Shown here: positions 36,363-45,221 of the stretch, piece by piece
Position numbering within the stretch: the first letter of the stretch is position 1
Layout: the number at the start of each line of letters is the position of its first letter
Origin: Myxococcaceae bacterium
Lineage (GTDB): Bacteria > Myxococcota > Myxococcia > Myxococcales > Myxococcaceae
NCBI GenBank assembly: GCA_017881265.1
Contig: JADGRA010000062.1
Coordinates: 1-64,000 of the forward strand
Reading direction: 5' to 3'
Length of the DNA: 64,000 bases
Program-made: the position numbers and the translations under genes
The notes under the pieces: model-generated
Told to the model about the DNA's origin: nothing
The model's database searches: none
The model's input: the letters and a program-made list of their open reading frames with translations, nothing else

Positions 36363-37560
36363 GCCGGACCGCCACCGCCTCGCGCTCGAGTTCCAGGGCG
36401 TCGGCGCCGAGCAGCTGCCCGTCGCGCAGCACCACCCGCCCCTCCACCACCGTCCACAACACGCTGGCCCGGGCCACCTCGGCCGCAACGTCAGCCGTCC
36501 AGGCGTCCTCTGCGGGTAGCAGGTCGAGAAGGACGAGGTCCGCCAGGCCCCCCGCGGCGACGTGGCCCGCCTTTGCGCCGTAGAGGTCCCCCACCAGGTC
36601 CGCCGCGCCGCCGAGGAGGAGCCCTGGCACCATTTCCTCGGCCCACAGCCGGCCCAGCCGGCCCGCCCTGTGGCCCAGGGCCAGGGCAGCGTCCCACTGT
36701 TGCGGCAGACTGCCCAGGCCGGAGGTGCCGAGCGCCACCCGGTGCTCGGGAATCCACAGCGCCTCGAAGCCGTGCCCCTCGGAGAGGAGGTCGCGCAGCG
36801 GGCACCAGGCCACCAGCGCCCCGCGTTCGGCCAGCACCCGCGCCTCGTGCGCGTCCACGCACCGGGCGTGGGCCGTCACCGTCCGCGGACCGAGCAGCCC
36901 GTGGCGCGCTAGCCGCTCCACGCTGCGCACGCCGTAGCGGTGAAAGTTGAGGACTAGGTCCTCGTCGGTTTCTGCCAGGGCCAGGTGCACCACCGCCGAG
37001 GCGTCCGCGCTGGCGCCGGCCAGCCGGGCCAGCATGGCCTCGGGCGCGTCCGCGAGGCGCGAGAGGCCCACCGCGCCGCGCACCAGTGGGTGGGTGGCCC
37101 AGGCCCGGACGAAGTCCACGTTGGCCGCCAGCGGTGCCTCCCAGCCGTCGCCCCCGGTGGCGTGCGCGGCCAAAAGGCGGATGCCCAGCCGCTCGGCGGT
37201 CAGGGCCTGGGTGGTCAAGGCCTCGGCAGGGTGCTCCACCGAGGCCAGATGCTCGAAGACGCAGGTGACGCCGGAGGCGAGGGCCCGCGCGAGCGACGCC
37301 GCGGTGAGGGCTTCCACCTCGGAGGCCGTCCAGCGGGCGTGGGAGAGGGCGGGGGCGGTGAGGCGGGCGTGGGCGTCGACGCGGCCCGGGACGAGAAGGC
37401 GGCCGCGGGCATCCACCGCCCAGTCGCCGGGCAGCGCCGGGGTGTCGGCGTCCGGGCCCACCTGCGTCACCCGGTTGCCTTCCACCACCACCACGCGCCC
37501 CTGCGCGAGGCGTTCGCCCTCGAGCAGCGTGCAGTTCTTGAAGAGGAGCCGTCCGTCCAT
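36349..37560 (-). CDS. Amidohydrolase-family protein with altered metal-site residues
   Basis: 403 residues from ATG 37560. The overall pattern is that of SsnA/TrzN-type amidohydrolases: composite beta-domain FKNCTLLEGERLAQGRVVVVEGNRVTQVG, VDARGRLLVPGRVDAHARLTAP, VVHLALAETDEDLVLNFHRYGVRSVERL, TAHARCVDAHEA, VALGTSGLGSL. However, the first HxH is HAR, and the metal-ligand Asp of the LGTDG motif is Ser (GTSG). Only some metal ligands remain, so it may be a non-catalytic homolog or use one metal. First gene of the reverse operon with the methyltransferase, kinase and truA; 53 bases from the divergent histidine kinase. Confidence 0.8.
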   Translation of the reverse strand: MDGRLLFKNCTLLEGERLAQGRVVVVEGNRVTQVGPDADTPALPGDWAVDARGRLLVPGRVDAHARLTAPALSHARWTASEVEALTAASLARALASGVTCVFEHLASVEHPAEALTTQALTAERLGIRLLAAHATGGDGWEAPLAANVDFVRAWATHPLVRGAVGLSRLADAPEAMLARLAGASADASAVVHLALAETDEDLVLNFHRYGVRSVERLARHGLLGPRTVTAHARCVDAHEARVLAERGALVAWCPLRDLLSEGHGFEALWIPEHRVALGTSGLGSLPQQWDAALALGHRAGRLGRLWAEEMVPGLLLGGAADLVGDLYGAKAGHVAAGGLADLVLLDLLPAEDAWTADVAAEVARASVLWTVVEGRVVLRDGQLLGADALELEREAVAVRRARR

Positions 37561-37613
37561 TCGGGTGCGCGGGCCAGCCCGTCCAGCGTAACCTTTCGGG
37601 CCCAGCACCCGCC

Positions 37614-38585
37614 ATGGACATCCCCCTGCCCGACGCCTTGGCACGTCTCAGCTGGGGCGAGAACTTGCGCCTGGTCGAGGTGCGCGGCCGCTGCCCGCTG
37701 CTAGAGCGGGTGGGCCGGCTGGTGCCCGGGGAGGCGCTTTCGGCCGCGCTCGACGTGGAAGAGGGCCGGGCCCGCCGGCTGGACGCGCTGGCGCTGCAGG
37801 GCGGTGGGGTGGACTTCCTCCGGGTGGGGAGCGCGGAGGGCGGAGGCTGGGTGCGGCTGTCGCTGCTGTCGGCCGATGGCCTGCGCCACGCCTGGGTGCT
37901 GGACCTCGATGCCGTGCTGCACCAGGCGCCGCCGGTCCAGCTCTCGCGTCTGTCGTCGGCCCTCAGCCATGAATTGCGCAACCCGCTGTCCAGCGTGAAG
38001 CTCTCGGTGCAGACGCTGGCCAGAAACCCGGACCTGTCGGCGCGCGACCAGCGGCGGCTCACCATCGCCGAGCGGGAAATCCGCACCCTCGAGCGGTTGC
38101 TCACCATGCTGGCCGAGTACGCCCGGGACCGGCCGGCGACGGTGGAGACGGTGGGGTTGCGCGAACTGGTGGTCCAGGCCGTCGAGGCCATCTCCTTCGA
38201 GCTGCGGGGCCGCCAGCAGGCGGTGCAGGTGGACGCCCCGGAGGGCCTTCCGCCGGTGCGGGCCGACGCCCACCGCACCGGCCCGGTGCTCTCGCAGCTC
38301 CTCCTCAACGTCGCCGCCGCCCTCCCCGAAGGCTCGGCAGTCGAGGTGCAGCTCCGCCCCCGGCCCGGCGGCGGGGCGCTGCTGACGGTGCGCGACCCGG
38401 CCGCCACGCTGTCAGCCGAGGAGCAGGCCCAGGCCTTTGACCCGTTTGGGTCCAGGCTGGCCCGGGGCGCCGGGCTGTCCCTGGCCGCGCTTCGCCAAGT
38501 CCTGCTGCACCAGGAGGGTGGGGCCGAGGTGCACACGGACGAAAAGCCTGGCACCCTCTTCACCCTGGCGTTTGCCCCTGGCTAA
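37614..38585 (+). CDS. Cytoplasmic sensor histidine kinase
   Basis: 323 residues without transmembrane helices. An N-terminal roughly 110-residue domain of unknown fold precedes the H-box ALSHELRNPLSSVKL near residue 117 (phospho-acceptor His), an N-box-like VLSQLLLNVAAALPEG, LTVRDPAATLS and RGAGLSLAALRQV. The ATP lid is short. It is followed 19 bases later by an NtrC-type regulator, so they form a two-component pair. The signal is unknown. Confidence 0.88.
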   Translation: MDIPLPDALARLSWGENLRLVEVRGRCPLLERVGRLVPGEALSAALDVEEGRARRLDALALQGGGVDFLRVGSAEGGGWVRLSLLSADGLRHAWVLDLDAVLHQAPPVQLSRLSSALSHELRNPLSSVKLSVQTLARNPDLSARDQRRLTIAEREIRTLERLLTMLAEYARDRPATVETVGLRELVVQAVEAISFELRGRQQAVQVDAPEGLPPVRADAHRTGPVLSQLLLNVAAALPEGSAVEVQLRPRPGGGALLTVRDPAATLSAEEQAQAFDPFGSRLARGAGLSLAALRQVLLHQEGGAEVHTDEKPGTLFTLAFAPG

Positions 38586-38604
38586 CGCGTCCCTCCCCTT
38601 CCCC

Positions 38605-40035
38605 ATGTCTCCCCCCCGCCCCAGCGACACCCTGCTCATCGTCGACGACGACGTGTCGCTGCTCGAGACGCTGACGCTGCACTTCGAGGAGGTGGAGCGC
38701 CAGGGGGAGCCGCGCTTCCACGTCGTCACCGCCACCACCGCCGAGGCGGGCCTCCGGGCGGCGAGCGCGAGCTCTCCCTCCCTGGTCATCCTGGACATGA
38801 TGTTGCCCGACCGGAGCGGGCTGGACCTCATCGAGGAGATGCGCGAGCGCTGTGGGGACGCGCCCATCATCCTCGTCACCGCCTACCACGACATGGAGTC
38901 CACCATCCGGGCGATGAAGCTGGGAGCCTTCGACTACGTGCACAAGCCCTTCCCGGACCCCGGCGTCCTGGACCTGGTGGTGGAGCGGGCGCTGCAGGTC
39001 CGGCAGCTGTCCCGCCGGGCGCTGGCGGCGGCGGCCGGCGTGCCGGCGGCGGCGCGTCTGGGTGACATCGTCGGCCGGACGCCCGTCATGCAGGCGCTGG
39101 TGAAGGAGATTGGACGGGTCGCCGCGGCGACGCGGGCCTCGGTGCTCATCACCGGCGAATCCGGGACCGGCAAGGAACTGATTGCCCGGGTCATCCACAA
39201 CTACAGCTACGACGAGCCCCGGCCCTTCGTCGGCATCAACTGCTCGGCGATTGTGGACACGCTGCTCGAGTCGGAGCTCTTCGGGCACGAGCGGGGGGCC
39301 TTCACCGGCGCGGTGGCCCTGAAGCCGGGGAAGTTCGAGCTGGCCGAGGAAGGCACCATCTTTCTCGACGAGATTGGTGACCTGTCCCTGCCGCTGCAGG
39401 CGAAGCTGCTGCGCGTGCTGCAGGAGCGGGAATTCGAGCGGGTGGGCGGTGTGAAGCGCCTGCCGCTGGGGGCGCGCGTCATGGCCGCCACCCACCGGGA
39501 CCTTGAGACGGAAGTCCTCGCCGGCCGCTTCCGGGAGGACCTCCACCAGCGGCTGAAAGTCATCACTCTGCACGTCCCGCCATTGCGGGAGCGCCCGGAC
39601 GACATCCCGGCGCTGGTGCAGGCGCTGCTGGAACGGATTAACGAGAAGGTGCACCAGCGCGTCAACCGAGTGCCGCCCGAAGTCCTAGAACACCTGCAGG
39701 CCCTCCCCTGGCGGGGCAACATTCGGGAACTGGAAAACGTCCTCACCCGCGCCGTGGTGCTGGCCCCGGCGGACGTGCTGTTGGCCGAGCACCTGCCGCC
39801 GCTCGAGCCCGCGCCCCGCGCCTCTGCGCCTTCCGCAGACTGGCCGGCGGAGGGCGCGCTGCCCACGCTGGCCGAGGCCGAGCGCCTCCTCATCTCGCGC
39901 GCGCTGACGCAGACCCGCGGGCACAAGGGCAAGGCCTGCCAGATGTTGGGCATCAGCCGCCCAACCCTCGAGCGCAAGCTGGCCAAGTACGAACTCCAAG
40001 AAACGTTTGCTCGCCGCCTGAAGACCGTCTCCTGA
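38605..40035 (+). CDS. NtrC-family sigma-54-dependent response regulator
   Basis: 476 residues. Receiver domain with DTLLIVDDDVSL, phosphorylated Asp in LVILDMMLPDRSG and Lys in YVHKPFP. AAA+ domain: ITGESGTGKELIARVIH, GHERGAFTGAVALKPG (the sigma-54 contacting GAFTGA loop), GTIFLDEIGDLSLPLQAKLLRVLQ and WRGNIRELENVL. C-terminal Fis-type HTH: LISRALTQTRGHKGKACQMLGISRPTLERKLAKY. ATG 38605 is chosen over the track start, which lies in the kinase frame. Works with the upstream histidine kinase to activate sigma-54 promoters. Confidence 0.94.
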   Translation: MSPPRPSDTLLIVDDDVSLLETLTLHFEEVERQGEPRFHVVTATTAEAGLRAASASSPSLVILDMMLPDRSGLDLIEEMRERCGDAPIILVTAYHDMESTIRAMKLGAFDYVHKPFPDPGVLDLVVERALQVRQLSRRALAAAAGVPAAARLGDIVGRTPVMQALVKEIGRVAAATRASVLITGESGTGKELIARVIHNYSYDEPRPFVGINCSAIVDTLLESELFGHERGAFTGAVALKPGKFELAEEGTIFLDEIGDLSLPLQAKLLRVLQEREFERVGGVKRLPLGARVMAATHRDLETEVLAGRFREDLHQRLKVITLHVPPLRERPDDIPALVQALLERINEKVHQRVNRVPPEVLEHLQALPWRGNIRELENVLTRAVVLAPADVLLAEHLPPLEPAPRASAPSADWPAEGALPTLAEAERLLISRALTQTRGHKGKACQMLGISRPTLERKLAKYELQETFARRLKTVS

Positions 40036-40047
40036 GAGACGCTGTCA

Positions 40048-40108
40048 GGGCAGTGACACTGTCCCCGCAGAATTGAACGAAACGTTCAGTTTGTACAAAA
40101 CGTTACAA
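40048..40108. promoter_or_regulatory. Dyad-rich AT island upstream of the Crp/Fnr gene
   Basis: Several symmetric sites cluster here: CAGTGACACTG (40051-40061, with flanking GGG and TCCC), GAACG-AAA-CGTTC (40075-40087), TTGTA-N8-TACAA (40091-40108), and two AACGTT palindromes 18 bases apart (40081, 40099). The base composition is far lower in GC than its surroundings. It lies between a sigma-54 regulator gene and the crp/fnr-like gene, so operator and promoter function for the latter (perhaps autoregulation) is likely but not shown. Confidence 0.5.
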
Positions 40109-40199
40109 CCCTGGATGAGGTAATTGCGCAAACTCTGCGTCAACCCCTCGAAGTTGCGACCCGGGTGTGGTGGCATACCCCTTGGAAGCGAGTGTTCGC

Positions 40200-40919
40200 A
40201 TGCTGACTCAACCGCTGGGTTCCAACGTGGTGTCTCCCTCCACTCCTTCGGGAATGTTGGTGTCCTCCCGCCGGCCGGAGGCAGGCCGTCCCGCCCCGCT
40301 GCTGGAGGGGGCGGTGCAGACATTTCCCCACCAGGCCGTCATCTACCGGCCGGGCGAGCCGCTGCAGACGGCGTACTTCGTCAAGACGGGGCGGGTGCGC
40401 CTGATGCACCTCGGACGCAATGGGCGGGCCGCCGTCTTCGCCATCCTCCGGCCGGGCGACGTCTTCGGCGACGTCTTCCGTCCGGAGGGTTCCACAGCGG
40501 ATGAGATGGCCGTCGCCGGGGGCGAGGTGGGGCTGTCGGCGCTGGAGGGCCGGACGCTGCGGGCGCAGCTGGAAGCCGAGCCGGCCCTGGGTGTCGAGTT
40601 GGTGCGGGCCTATGCCGAACAGGTCCGCGGCCTGCGCGCCCGCGTCCTCGGGCTCACCTTCAAAGAAGTGCCGGCGCGGCTGGCGGAGACCCTCCTCAGC
40701 GTGGCCGAGGCCCACGGCGAGCGGTGCGCGCACGCCGGGGAGACGGACTTGCGCGGGATTACCCAGCAAGACCTGGCCGACCTGGTGGGCGCCTCGCGCT
40801 CCTTCGTCTCGACGCTCGTCAACGAGTTGAAGCGCGAGGGCATCCTCGGCAACGTCGGCCGGGTGCTGTGCATCCGCGACCAGAAGGCGCTGCGCCGGCT
40901 GGCGGCCGCAGAGGCCTAG
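40200..40919 (+). CDS. Crp/Fnr-family transcriptional regulator
   Basis: 239 residues from ATG 40200; GTG 40167 would add eleven. Cyclic-nucleotide-type sensory beta-roll: FPHQAVIYRPGEPLQTAYFVKTGRVRLMHLGRNGRAAVFAILRPGDVFGD. Long dimer helix, then winged HTH: GITQQDLADLVGASRSFVSTLVNELKREGIL. No clear Fnr-type N-terminal cysteine cluster. It may respond to a cyclic nucleotide; the Crp pocket Arg-Ser pair is not clear in the sequence. Confidence 0.92.
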   Translation: MLTQPLGSNVVSPSTPSGMLVSSRRPEAGRPAPLLEGAVQTFPHQAVIYRPGEPLQTAYFVKTGRVRLMHLGRNGRAAVFAILRPGDVFGDVFRPEGSTADEMAVAGGEVGLSALEGRTLRAQLEAEPALGVELVRAYAEQVRGLRARVLGLTFKEVPARLAETLLSVAEAHGERCAHAGETDLRGITQQDLADLVGASRSFVSTLVNELKREGILGNVGRVLCIRDQKALRRLAAAEA

Positions 40920-40995
40920 GCCGTAGCCGTTAACGCGGCCCGGCGAGATTTTTTGGGCGCCACTGGGCCGTCGCCGTGTCAGGTTGGGAGGAGCC

Positions 40996-42852
40996 GTGGC
41001 GCCTTCCACGTCCCTCCTCAGCGCCTCGACGCCTTCGGTGGCCGAAGCACACGCCGCCGAGGTCGCCTCGAGGCGGGCGCTCGCCGAGGCCCTCGACCGG
41101 CGCATGGCCCGCGTGGCCAACGGGCGCGCCGCCACCTTCCTCGGGGCGGCCGTCCTCACCGGCCTGGCCATCTTCGAGCGGGCGCCGGCGGCTGCCTGGG
41201 GCGGTGCCGCCGCATGCGCGCTGGCCTACGCCCTGCTCGCCATCAACCATGCGCGGCTGCTCGCGCGCGAGCGGCGGGCCCGCGCCGAGGCGGACTGGCA
41301 CCAACGTGCGCTGGCGCGCCTGGACGGCACCTGGCCCACGGCGCTCCTCTCCAAGGGCGAGCGCTTCGTGGACGCGCACCACATGTACACCTCGGACTTG
41401 GACGTCTTCGGCCCGGGCTCCCTCTTCCAGTGGCTGGACGAGACGGCCACCGGCGCGGGTGAGGAGCTGCTCGCCGCATGGCTGCGGGCGTCCGCCCCGG
41501 CGCCGGACGTCCAGGAGAGACAAGACGCGGCACGGGAGCTGGCCCTGCTGCCGGACGTCCGGCGGGACCTGGCGGTGGCCGGGCGTCTGGCGGCGGCCGG
41601 TCGGCCGAGTCCTCGGGCCTTTCTTGCCTGGGCCGAGGGCCCACCCCGGCTCGGGCACCTCGGCTGGGCCCGCCCTTTGGCCTGGGCCCTGCCCGCCATC
41701 ACCCTGACGACCGCCGTCCTGGCCTCCTTCGGCGTCGTGCCGCGCCTCGTCCCGTGGCTGGCGGTGGCCGCGCAGCTGGCCGTGGTGGGCCTCACCCGGC
41801 GCAGCCTGGCCGAGGCCTGGGGCAGCCTCGCCCTGGCCGAAGCCGGGGGCGCCACGCTGGGCCGGTCCTTCCGCCGGCTGGAGAAGGTGCACTTTCACTC
41901 GCCGCTGCTGACCCGGCTGACCTCGGGCCTCTCCCCGCCGGGAGCGCCGGTGAGTGCGCGTATGCGCCAGTTCGCCCGTCTCCTCGGGCTGGCCGAGGCG
42001 CGCAGAAACCAGCTGCACCCGGTGGTGCACTTGCTGACGCTGTGGGACGTGCACGTCCTCACCCGGCTGGAGGACTGGCGCCAGTCCAACGGTGGCCTCG
42101 TCCGCGGCTGGCTGGAGGCGCTGGCCCAGGTGGAAGCCCTCTGCTGTCTCGGCAACGTGACGGCGGACCATCCGGAATTCCACTTTCCCACGGTGGACAC
42201 GGGGCCGGCCCACCTGTCCGCCACCGGGCTGTGGCACCCGCTGCTGCAGAAGGCCGTCCCCAATGACGTGGAGCTACCGCACGAGGGCTTCCTCCTCCTC
42301 GTCACCGGCTCCAACATGTCCGGTAAGTCCACCCTGCTGCGCGCCATGGGCGTGAACGCGGTGCTGGCCCTGGCCGGCGGTCCGGTGGCGGCGGAACAGC
42401 TGAACGTGGGTCCGCTGCAGGTGGTGACCAGCATGCGGGTGCAGGACTCCCTGTCGGCGGGCGTCTCCTTCTTCCACGCCGAGGTGCTGCGGCTGAAGGC
42501 GGTGCTGGAGGCGGCGGCGGCCGCACCGGGGCACGCGCTGGTGCTACTGGATGAGATTCTCCTCGGCACCAACTCCGGCGAGCGCCGCGTCGCCTCGCGG
42601 GAAGTGCTGCGGCTTCTCCTCGAGGCCCGCGCGCTGGGCGCCGTCACCACCCATGACCTGGCCCTGGCCCGGCTGGAGACGGAGCACCCCGGCAGGCTGC
42701 GGGCGGTGCACTTCCAGGACCATGTCGAGGATGGGCAAATGCGCTTCGACTACCAGCTGCGCGAGGGCGTCGTGCGCACTACCAACGCGCTGCGGCTGAT
42801 GCAGCAGGCCGGCATCCCGGTGCGGGCGCACCCACCCGGGGAGGGAAGCTAG
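40996..42852 (+). CDS. Membrane-anchored MutS-family ATPase-like protein
   Basis: 618 residues from GTG 40996, with GGGAGGAGCC upstream. Two pairs of hydrophobic helices (ATFLGAAVLTGLAIFERAP and AAWGGAAACALAYALLAINHA near the start, then LAWALPAITLTTAVLASFGVV and VPWLAVAAQLAVVGL), a helical lever region, and the C-terminal MutS domain V: LLLVTGSNMSGKSTLLRAMG near 437, VVTSMRVQDSLSAGVSFFHAEV, ALVLLDEILLGTNSGER, VTTHDLALA. It lacks the mismatch-binding domain I, so it is not a repair MutS; the physiological role of these membrane homologs is unknown. Its stop overlaps the next start by one base. Confidence 0.87.
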   Translation: MAPSTSLLSASTPSVAEAHAAEVASRRALAEALDRRMARVANGRAATFLGAAVLTGLAIFERAPAAAWGGAAACALAYALLAINHARLLARERRARAEADWHQRALARLDGTWPTALLSKGERFVDAHHMYTSDLDVFGPGSLFQWLDETATGAGEELLAAWLRASAPAPDVQERQDAARELALLPDVRRDLAVAGRLAAAGRPSPRAFLAWAEGPPRLGHLGWARPLAWALPAITLTTAVLASFGVVPRLVPWLAVAAQLAVVGLTRRSLAEAWGSLALAEAGGATLGRSFRRLEKVHFHSPLLTRLTSGLSPPGAPVSARMRQFARLLGLAEARRNQLHPVVHLLTLWDVHVLTRLEDWRQSNGGLVRGWLEALAQVEALCCLGNVTADHPEFHFPTVDTGPAHLSATGLWHPLLQKAVPNDVELPHEGFLLLVTGSNMSGKSTLLRAMGVNAVLALAGGPVAAEQLNVGPLQVVTSMRVQDSLSAGVSFFHAEVLRLKAVLEAAAAAPGHALVLLDEILLGTNSGERRVASREVLRLLLEARALGAVTTHDLALARLETEHPGRLRAVHFQDHVEDGQMRFDYQLREGVVRTTNALRLMQQAGIPVRAHPPGEGS

Positions 42853-44609
42853 TGGCCCGACGCGACCCGCACTCTTGGGCAGACGAGGCCCAGCCTCGAC
42901 AGCAGCACCTGCGCTGGACGGCCCGGGTGGACTTCCCCGGCCGGCGCCTGATGGGCACCGCCGAGCTGCGCTTTGACCGCGGCGGGACGGCGGTGGACCT
43001 GGACACCCGCGGGCTGGAGGTGGACGCCGTCACCACCCCGGCCGGCGCCGCGCTGGCCTTTACGCTCGGCCCCGCCGACGCGGTCCTGGGCACGTGCCTG
43101 CACATCCAGCTTCCGGCGGATGGGGCCCACTGCGTGGTGCACTACCGCACCGGCGAAGGGGCCAGCGCGCTCCAGTGGCTGAGCGAGGCGCAGACCACCT
43201 CGCAGCGCTCGCCCTTCCTCTACAGCCAGTGCCAGGCCATTCACGCGCGCTCGGTGGTGCCGCTGCAGGACAGTCCGCGCTTCCGCCTCACCTATGAGGC
43301 GGCCGTCACCGCCCCGGCGGAACTGCAGACGCTGATGGCCGCGAGTTCGGTGGACCGGACGGAAGCGGGCGCCGAGGCCACCGGACGCTGGGCCATGCAG
43401 CACCCCATTCCGCCGTACCTCTTCGCCTTCGCGGTCGGCGCGCTGCAGAGCCGGGACCTCGGGCCACGCAGCCGCGTGTGGGCCGAGCCCGAGGTCCTCG
43501 ACGCCGCGGCGTGGGAGTTTGCCGGGGTGGACGGGATGCTCACCCAGGCGGAGCAGCTGCTCGGCCCGTACGTGTGGGGACGCTTCGACGTCCTCGTCCT
43601 GCCGCCCTCCTTCCCCTACGGCGGCATGGAGAACCCCACCCTCACCTTCCTCACCCCCACCGTCCTCGCCGGCGACCGAAGCCTCGTCAACGTGCTGGCG
43701 CACGAGCTCGCGCACAGCTGGACGGGCAACCTCGTCTCCAATGCCTCAGCCGAGGACTTCTGGCTGAACGAGGGCTTCACCGTCTTCGTCGAGCGCCGGT
43801 TGCTGTCGGTGCTGGAAGGCCCGGAGGCCGTGGCCCTGCACGCGGCCGTGGGGCGCCAGTCCCTGGACGACGCGGTGGCCGGCTTCCGCAGCCGGCCGGC
43901 CCTCACCCGGCTGCGCACGCACCTTCAGGGCGTCGACCCGGACGACGCCTACAGCCAGGTGCCCTACGAGAAGGGCTACCTCTTCCTTCGCGCGCTGGAG
44001 GACGCAGTGGGCGCCGTCCCCTTCGATGCCTTCCTCCGGCGCTACCTGCACCGCTTCGCCTTCCAGAGTCTCACCACCCAGGAGTTTCTCGACTTCCTGC
44101 AGGCGGAGCTCCCGGAGGCCTTCGCCCGGGTGGACGTCCCGGCCTGGGTGGACGGAGAGGGGGTGCCTGCTGGCGCCCCGTCACTGGCCAGCGCCAGGCT
44201 GGCCGCGCTGAAGTCGTTCGGCCTGCAGCTGCCGGAGGCCGCCGAGGCCCGTACCTTCCGGCCGCTCGAGTGGCAGGTGTACCTGGGGCGGCTGCCGCGG
44301 CCGACGCCCCGCGCCACGGTGGAGGCGCTGGACGCGGCCTACAAGCTCACCGCCTCCCGCAACCCGGACGTCCTGGTCGCCTGGCTCGTCCCTGCGCTGT
44401 CCGCCGGACACGCCCCGGCACTGGCACGCACCGAGGCTTTCCTGGGCGAAGTGGGTCGGATGAAGTACCTGAAGCCCCTCTACGCGGCGCTGCTGGCCCG
44501 GGAGGACACACGGGCGCGGGCCGAGGCCTGCTTCCAGCGCTACCGCAGCCGCTACCACGCCATCGCCGCAGCGGGCATCGAGACGCTGCTTCGCCGGCGC
44601 GCGGGTTAG
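42852..44609 (+). CDS. M1-family zinc aminopeptidase (leukotriene A4 hydrolase type)
   Basis: 585 residues, GTG start at 42852 inside the previous stop region. N-terminal beta domain (RWTARVDFPGRRLMGTAELRF), exopeptidase motif YGGMENPTLTFL near 256, zinc site HELAHSWTGN near 283 with distal Glu in WLNEGFTVFVERRL, and a C-terminal ARM-like helical domain as in LTA4H. Catalytic Tyr candidate in DAYSQVPYEKGYLF. No signal peptide. Coupled to the MutS-like gene. Terminator-like hairpin follows. Confidence 0.92.
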   Translation: MARRDPHSWADEAQPRQQHLRWTARVDFPGRRLMGTAELRFDRGGTAVDLDTRGLEVDAVTTPAGAALAFTLGPADAVLGTCLHIQLPADGAHCVVHYRTGEGASALQWLSEAQTTSQRSPFLYSQCQAIHARSVVPLQDSPRFRLTYEAAVTAPAELQTLMAASSVDRTEAGAEATGRWAMQHPIPPYLFAFAVGALQSRDLGPRSRVWAEPEVLDAAAWEFAGVDGMLTQAEQLLGPYVWGRFDVLVLPPSFPYGGMENPTLTFLTPTVLAGDRSLVNVLAHELAHSWTGNLVSNASAEDFWLNEGFTVFVERRLLSVLEGPEAVALHAAVGRQSLDDAVAGFRSRPALTRLRTHLQGVDPDDAYSQVPYEKGYLFLRALEDAVGAVPFDAFLRRYLHRFAFQSLTTQEFLDFLQAELPEAFARVDVPAWVDGEGVPAGAPSLASARLAALKSFGLQLPEAAEARTFRPLEWQVYLGRLPRPTPRATVEALDAAYKLTASRNPDVLVAWLVPALSAGHAPALARTEAFLGEVGRMKYLKPLYAALLAREDTRARAEACFQRYRSRYHAIAAAGIETLLRRRAG

Positions 44610-44638
44610 CGCAACGAAAAGGCGGACCCACAAACGAG

Positions 44639-44685
44639 TGCGCCCGCCCCAGGCCTTGGGGAATTCCCCAAGTCGGGCGGGCGCA
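44639..44685. terminator. Strong bidirectional-type hairpin between aminopeptidase and lipoprotein genes
   Basis: TGCGCCCGCCC (44639-44649) and GGGCGGGCGCA (44675-44685) pair perfectly over 11 bp, enclosing CTTGGGGAATTCCCCAAG, itself a perfect 18-base palindrome. It separates the converging aminopeptidase and lipoprotein-1 genes and can end both transcripts. Confidence 0.75.
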
Positions 44686-44704
44686 ACACTGCAGGCGCTG
44701 GCTA

Positions 44705-44923
44705 CTACCGGCCGAATGCGTCCAGCGCGGACTCCGCACAGCCCGGGCCGTTGTCCGCATCCGCATCCGCGGTGGGCTGCGTGTCCGCCGAGGCGACCTC
44801 GACGGCGGCGGTCGCGGCCTCGGCCACCGCCTGGCCTTCGGCATTGGCCTTCGCGCAGCCGGCCAGGGCAAACAGGGCAACCGACATCACTGACATCCAA
44901 CCCAGCTTCTTCCAGTCGTTCAT
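44705..44923 (-). CDS. Small lipoprotein, tandem copy 1
   Basis: 72 residues from ATG 44923 with GGGAGGACGCC upstream. The N-terminus NDWKKLGWMSVMSVALFALAGC is a lipoprotein signal with the lipobox LAGC. The mature part is Ala/Asp-rich and acidic and ends in DADNGPGCAESALDAFGR, the segment best conserved in copy 2. No known family. Two cysteines in the mature protein: the lipidated one and the one in GPGC. Confidence 0.75.
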   Translation of the reverse strand: MNDWKKLGWMSVMSVALFALAGCAKANAEGQAVAEAATAAVEVASADTQPTADADADNGPGCAESALDAFGR

Positions 44924-45060
44924 GGCGTCCTCCCGTTGAACCACGCGGCAGGTGCATCGCAAGGACGGTGCCAGCCGGCGATACGTGAGATTGCCGCGGG
45001 TTGCGCGGCACCAACGGGAAAACCGGTTGCGCCGCGCGCACCTCCTACATGCGGCGAGTA
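44924..45060 (-). repeat. Duplicated leader, copy 1
   Basis: Upstream region of lipoprotein copy 1, homologous to 45498-45640. Shared elements include GGTGCATCGCAAGGAC (44951-44966), GCCGCG-GGTTG-CGCGGC (44993-45009; a 6-bp stem hairpin) and GGAAAACC-GTTGCG near 45017. The rest of the gap to the copy-2 terminator (45061-45221) holds no gene that I can see. Confidence 0.8.
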
Positions 45061-45221
45061 GCCGCGGCTGCACCGGGGGGCATGTGCGACAGGGCACCAG
45101 CGCGCGCGGGGGCAGCCGGGGCCCTCAGTGCGCGCAGGCCACAGGTCCCAGGTACGACATCTCCCTCTTCGGTGGGCGTGGCCCAGCGCGCGGCGTCGGA
45201 CGCTGGCGACAGCACAAATGG

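Noticed and set aside
36491-38563. 690-codon reverse ORF across amidohydrolase and histidine kinase
   Set aside because: Conflicts with two well-supported genes on both strands; repeated Arg/Ser/Pro.
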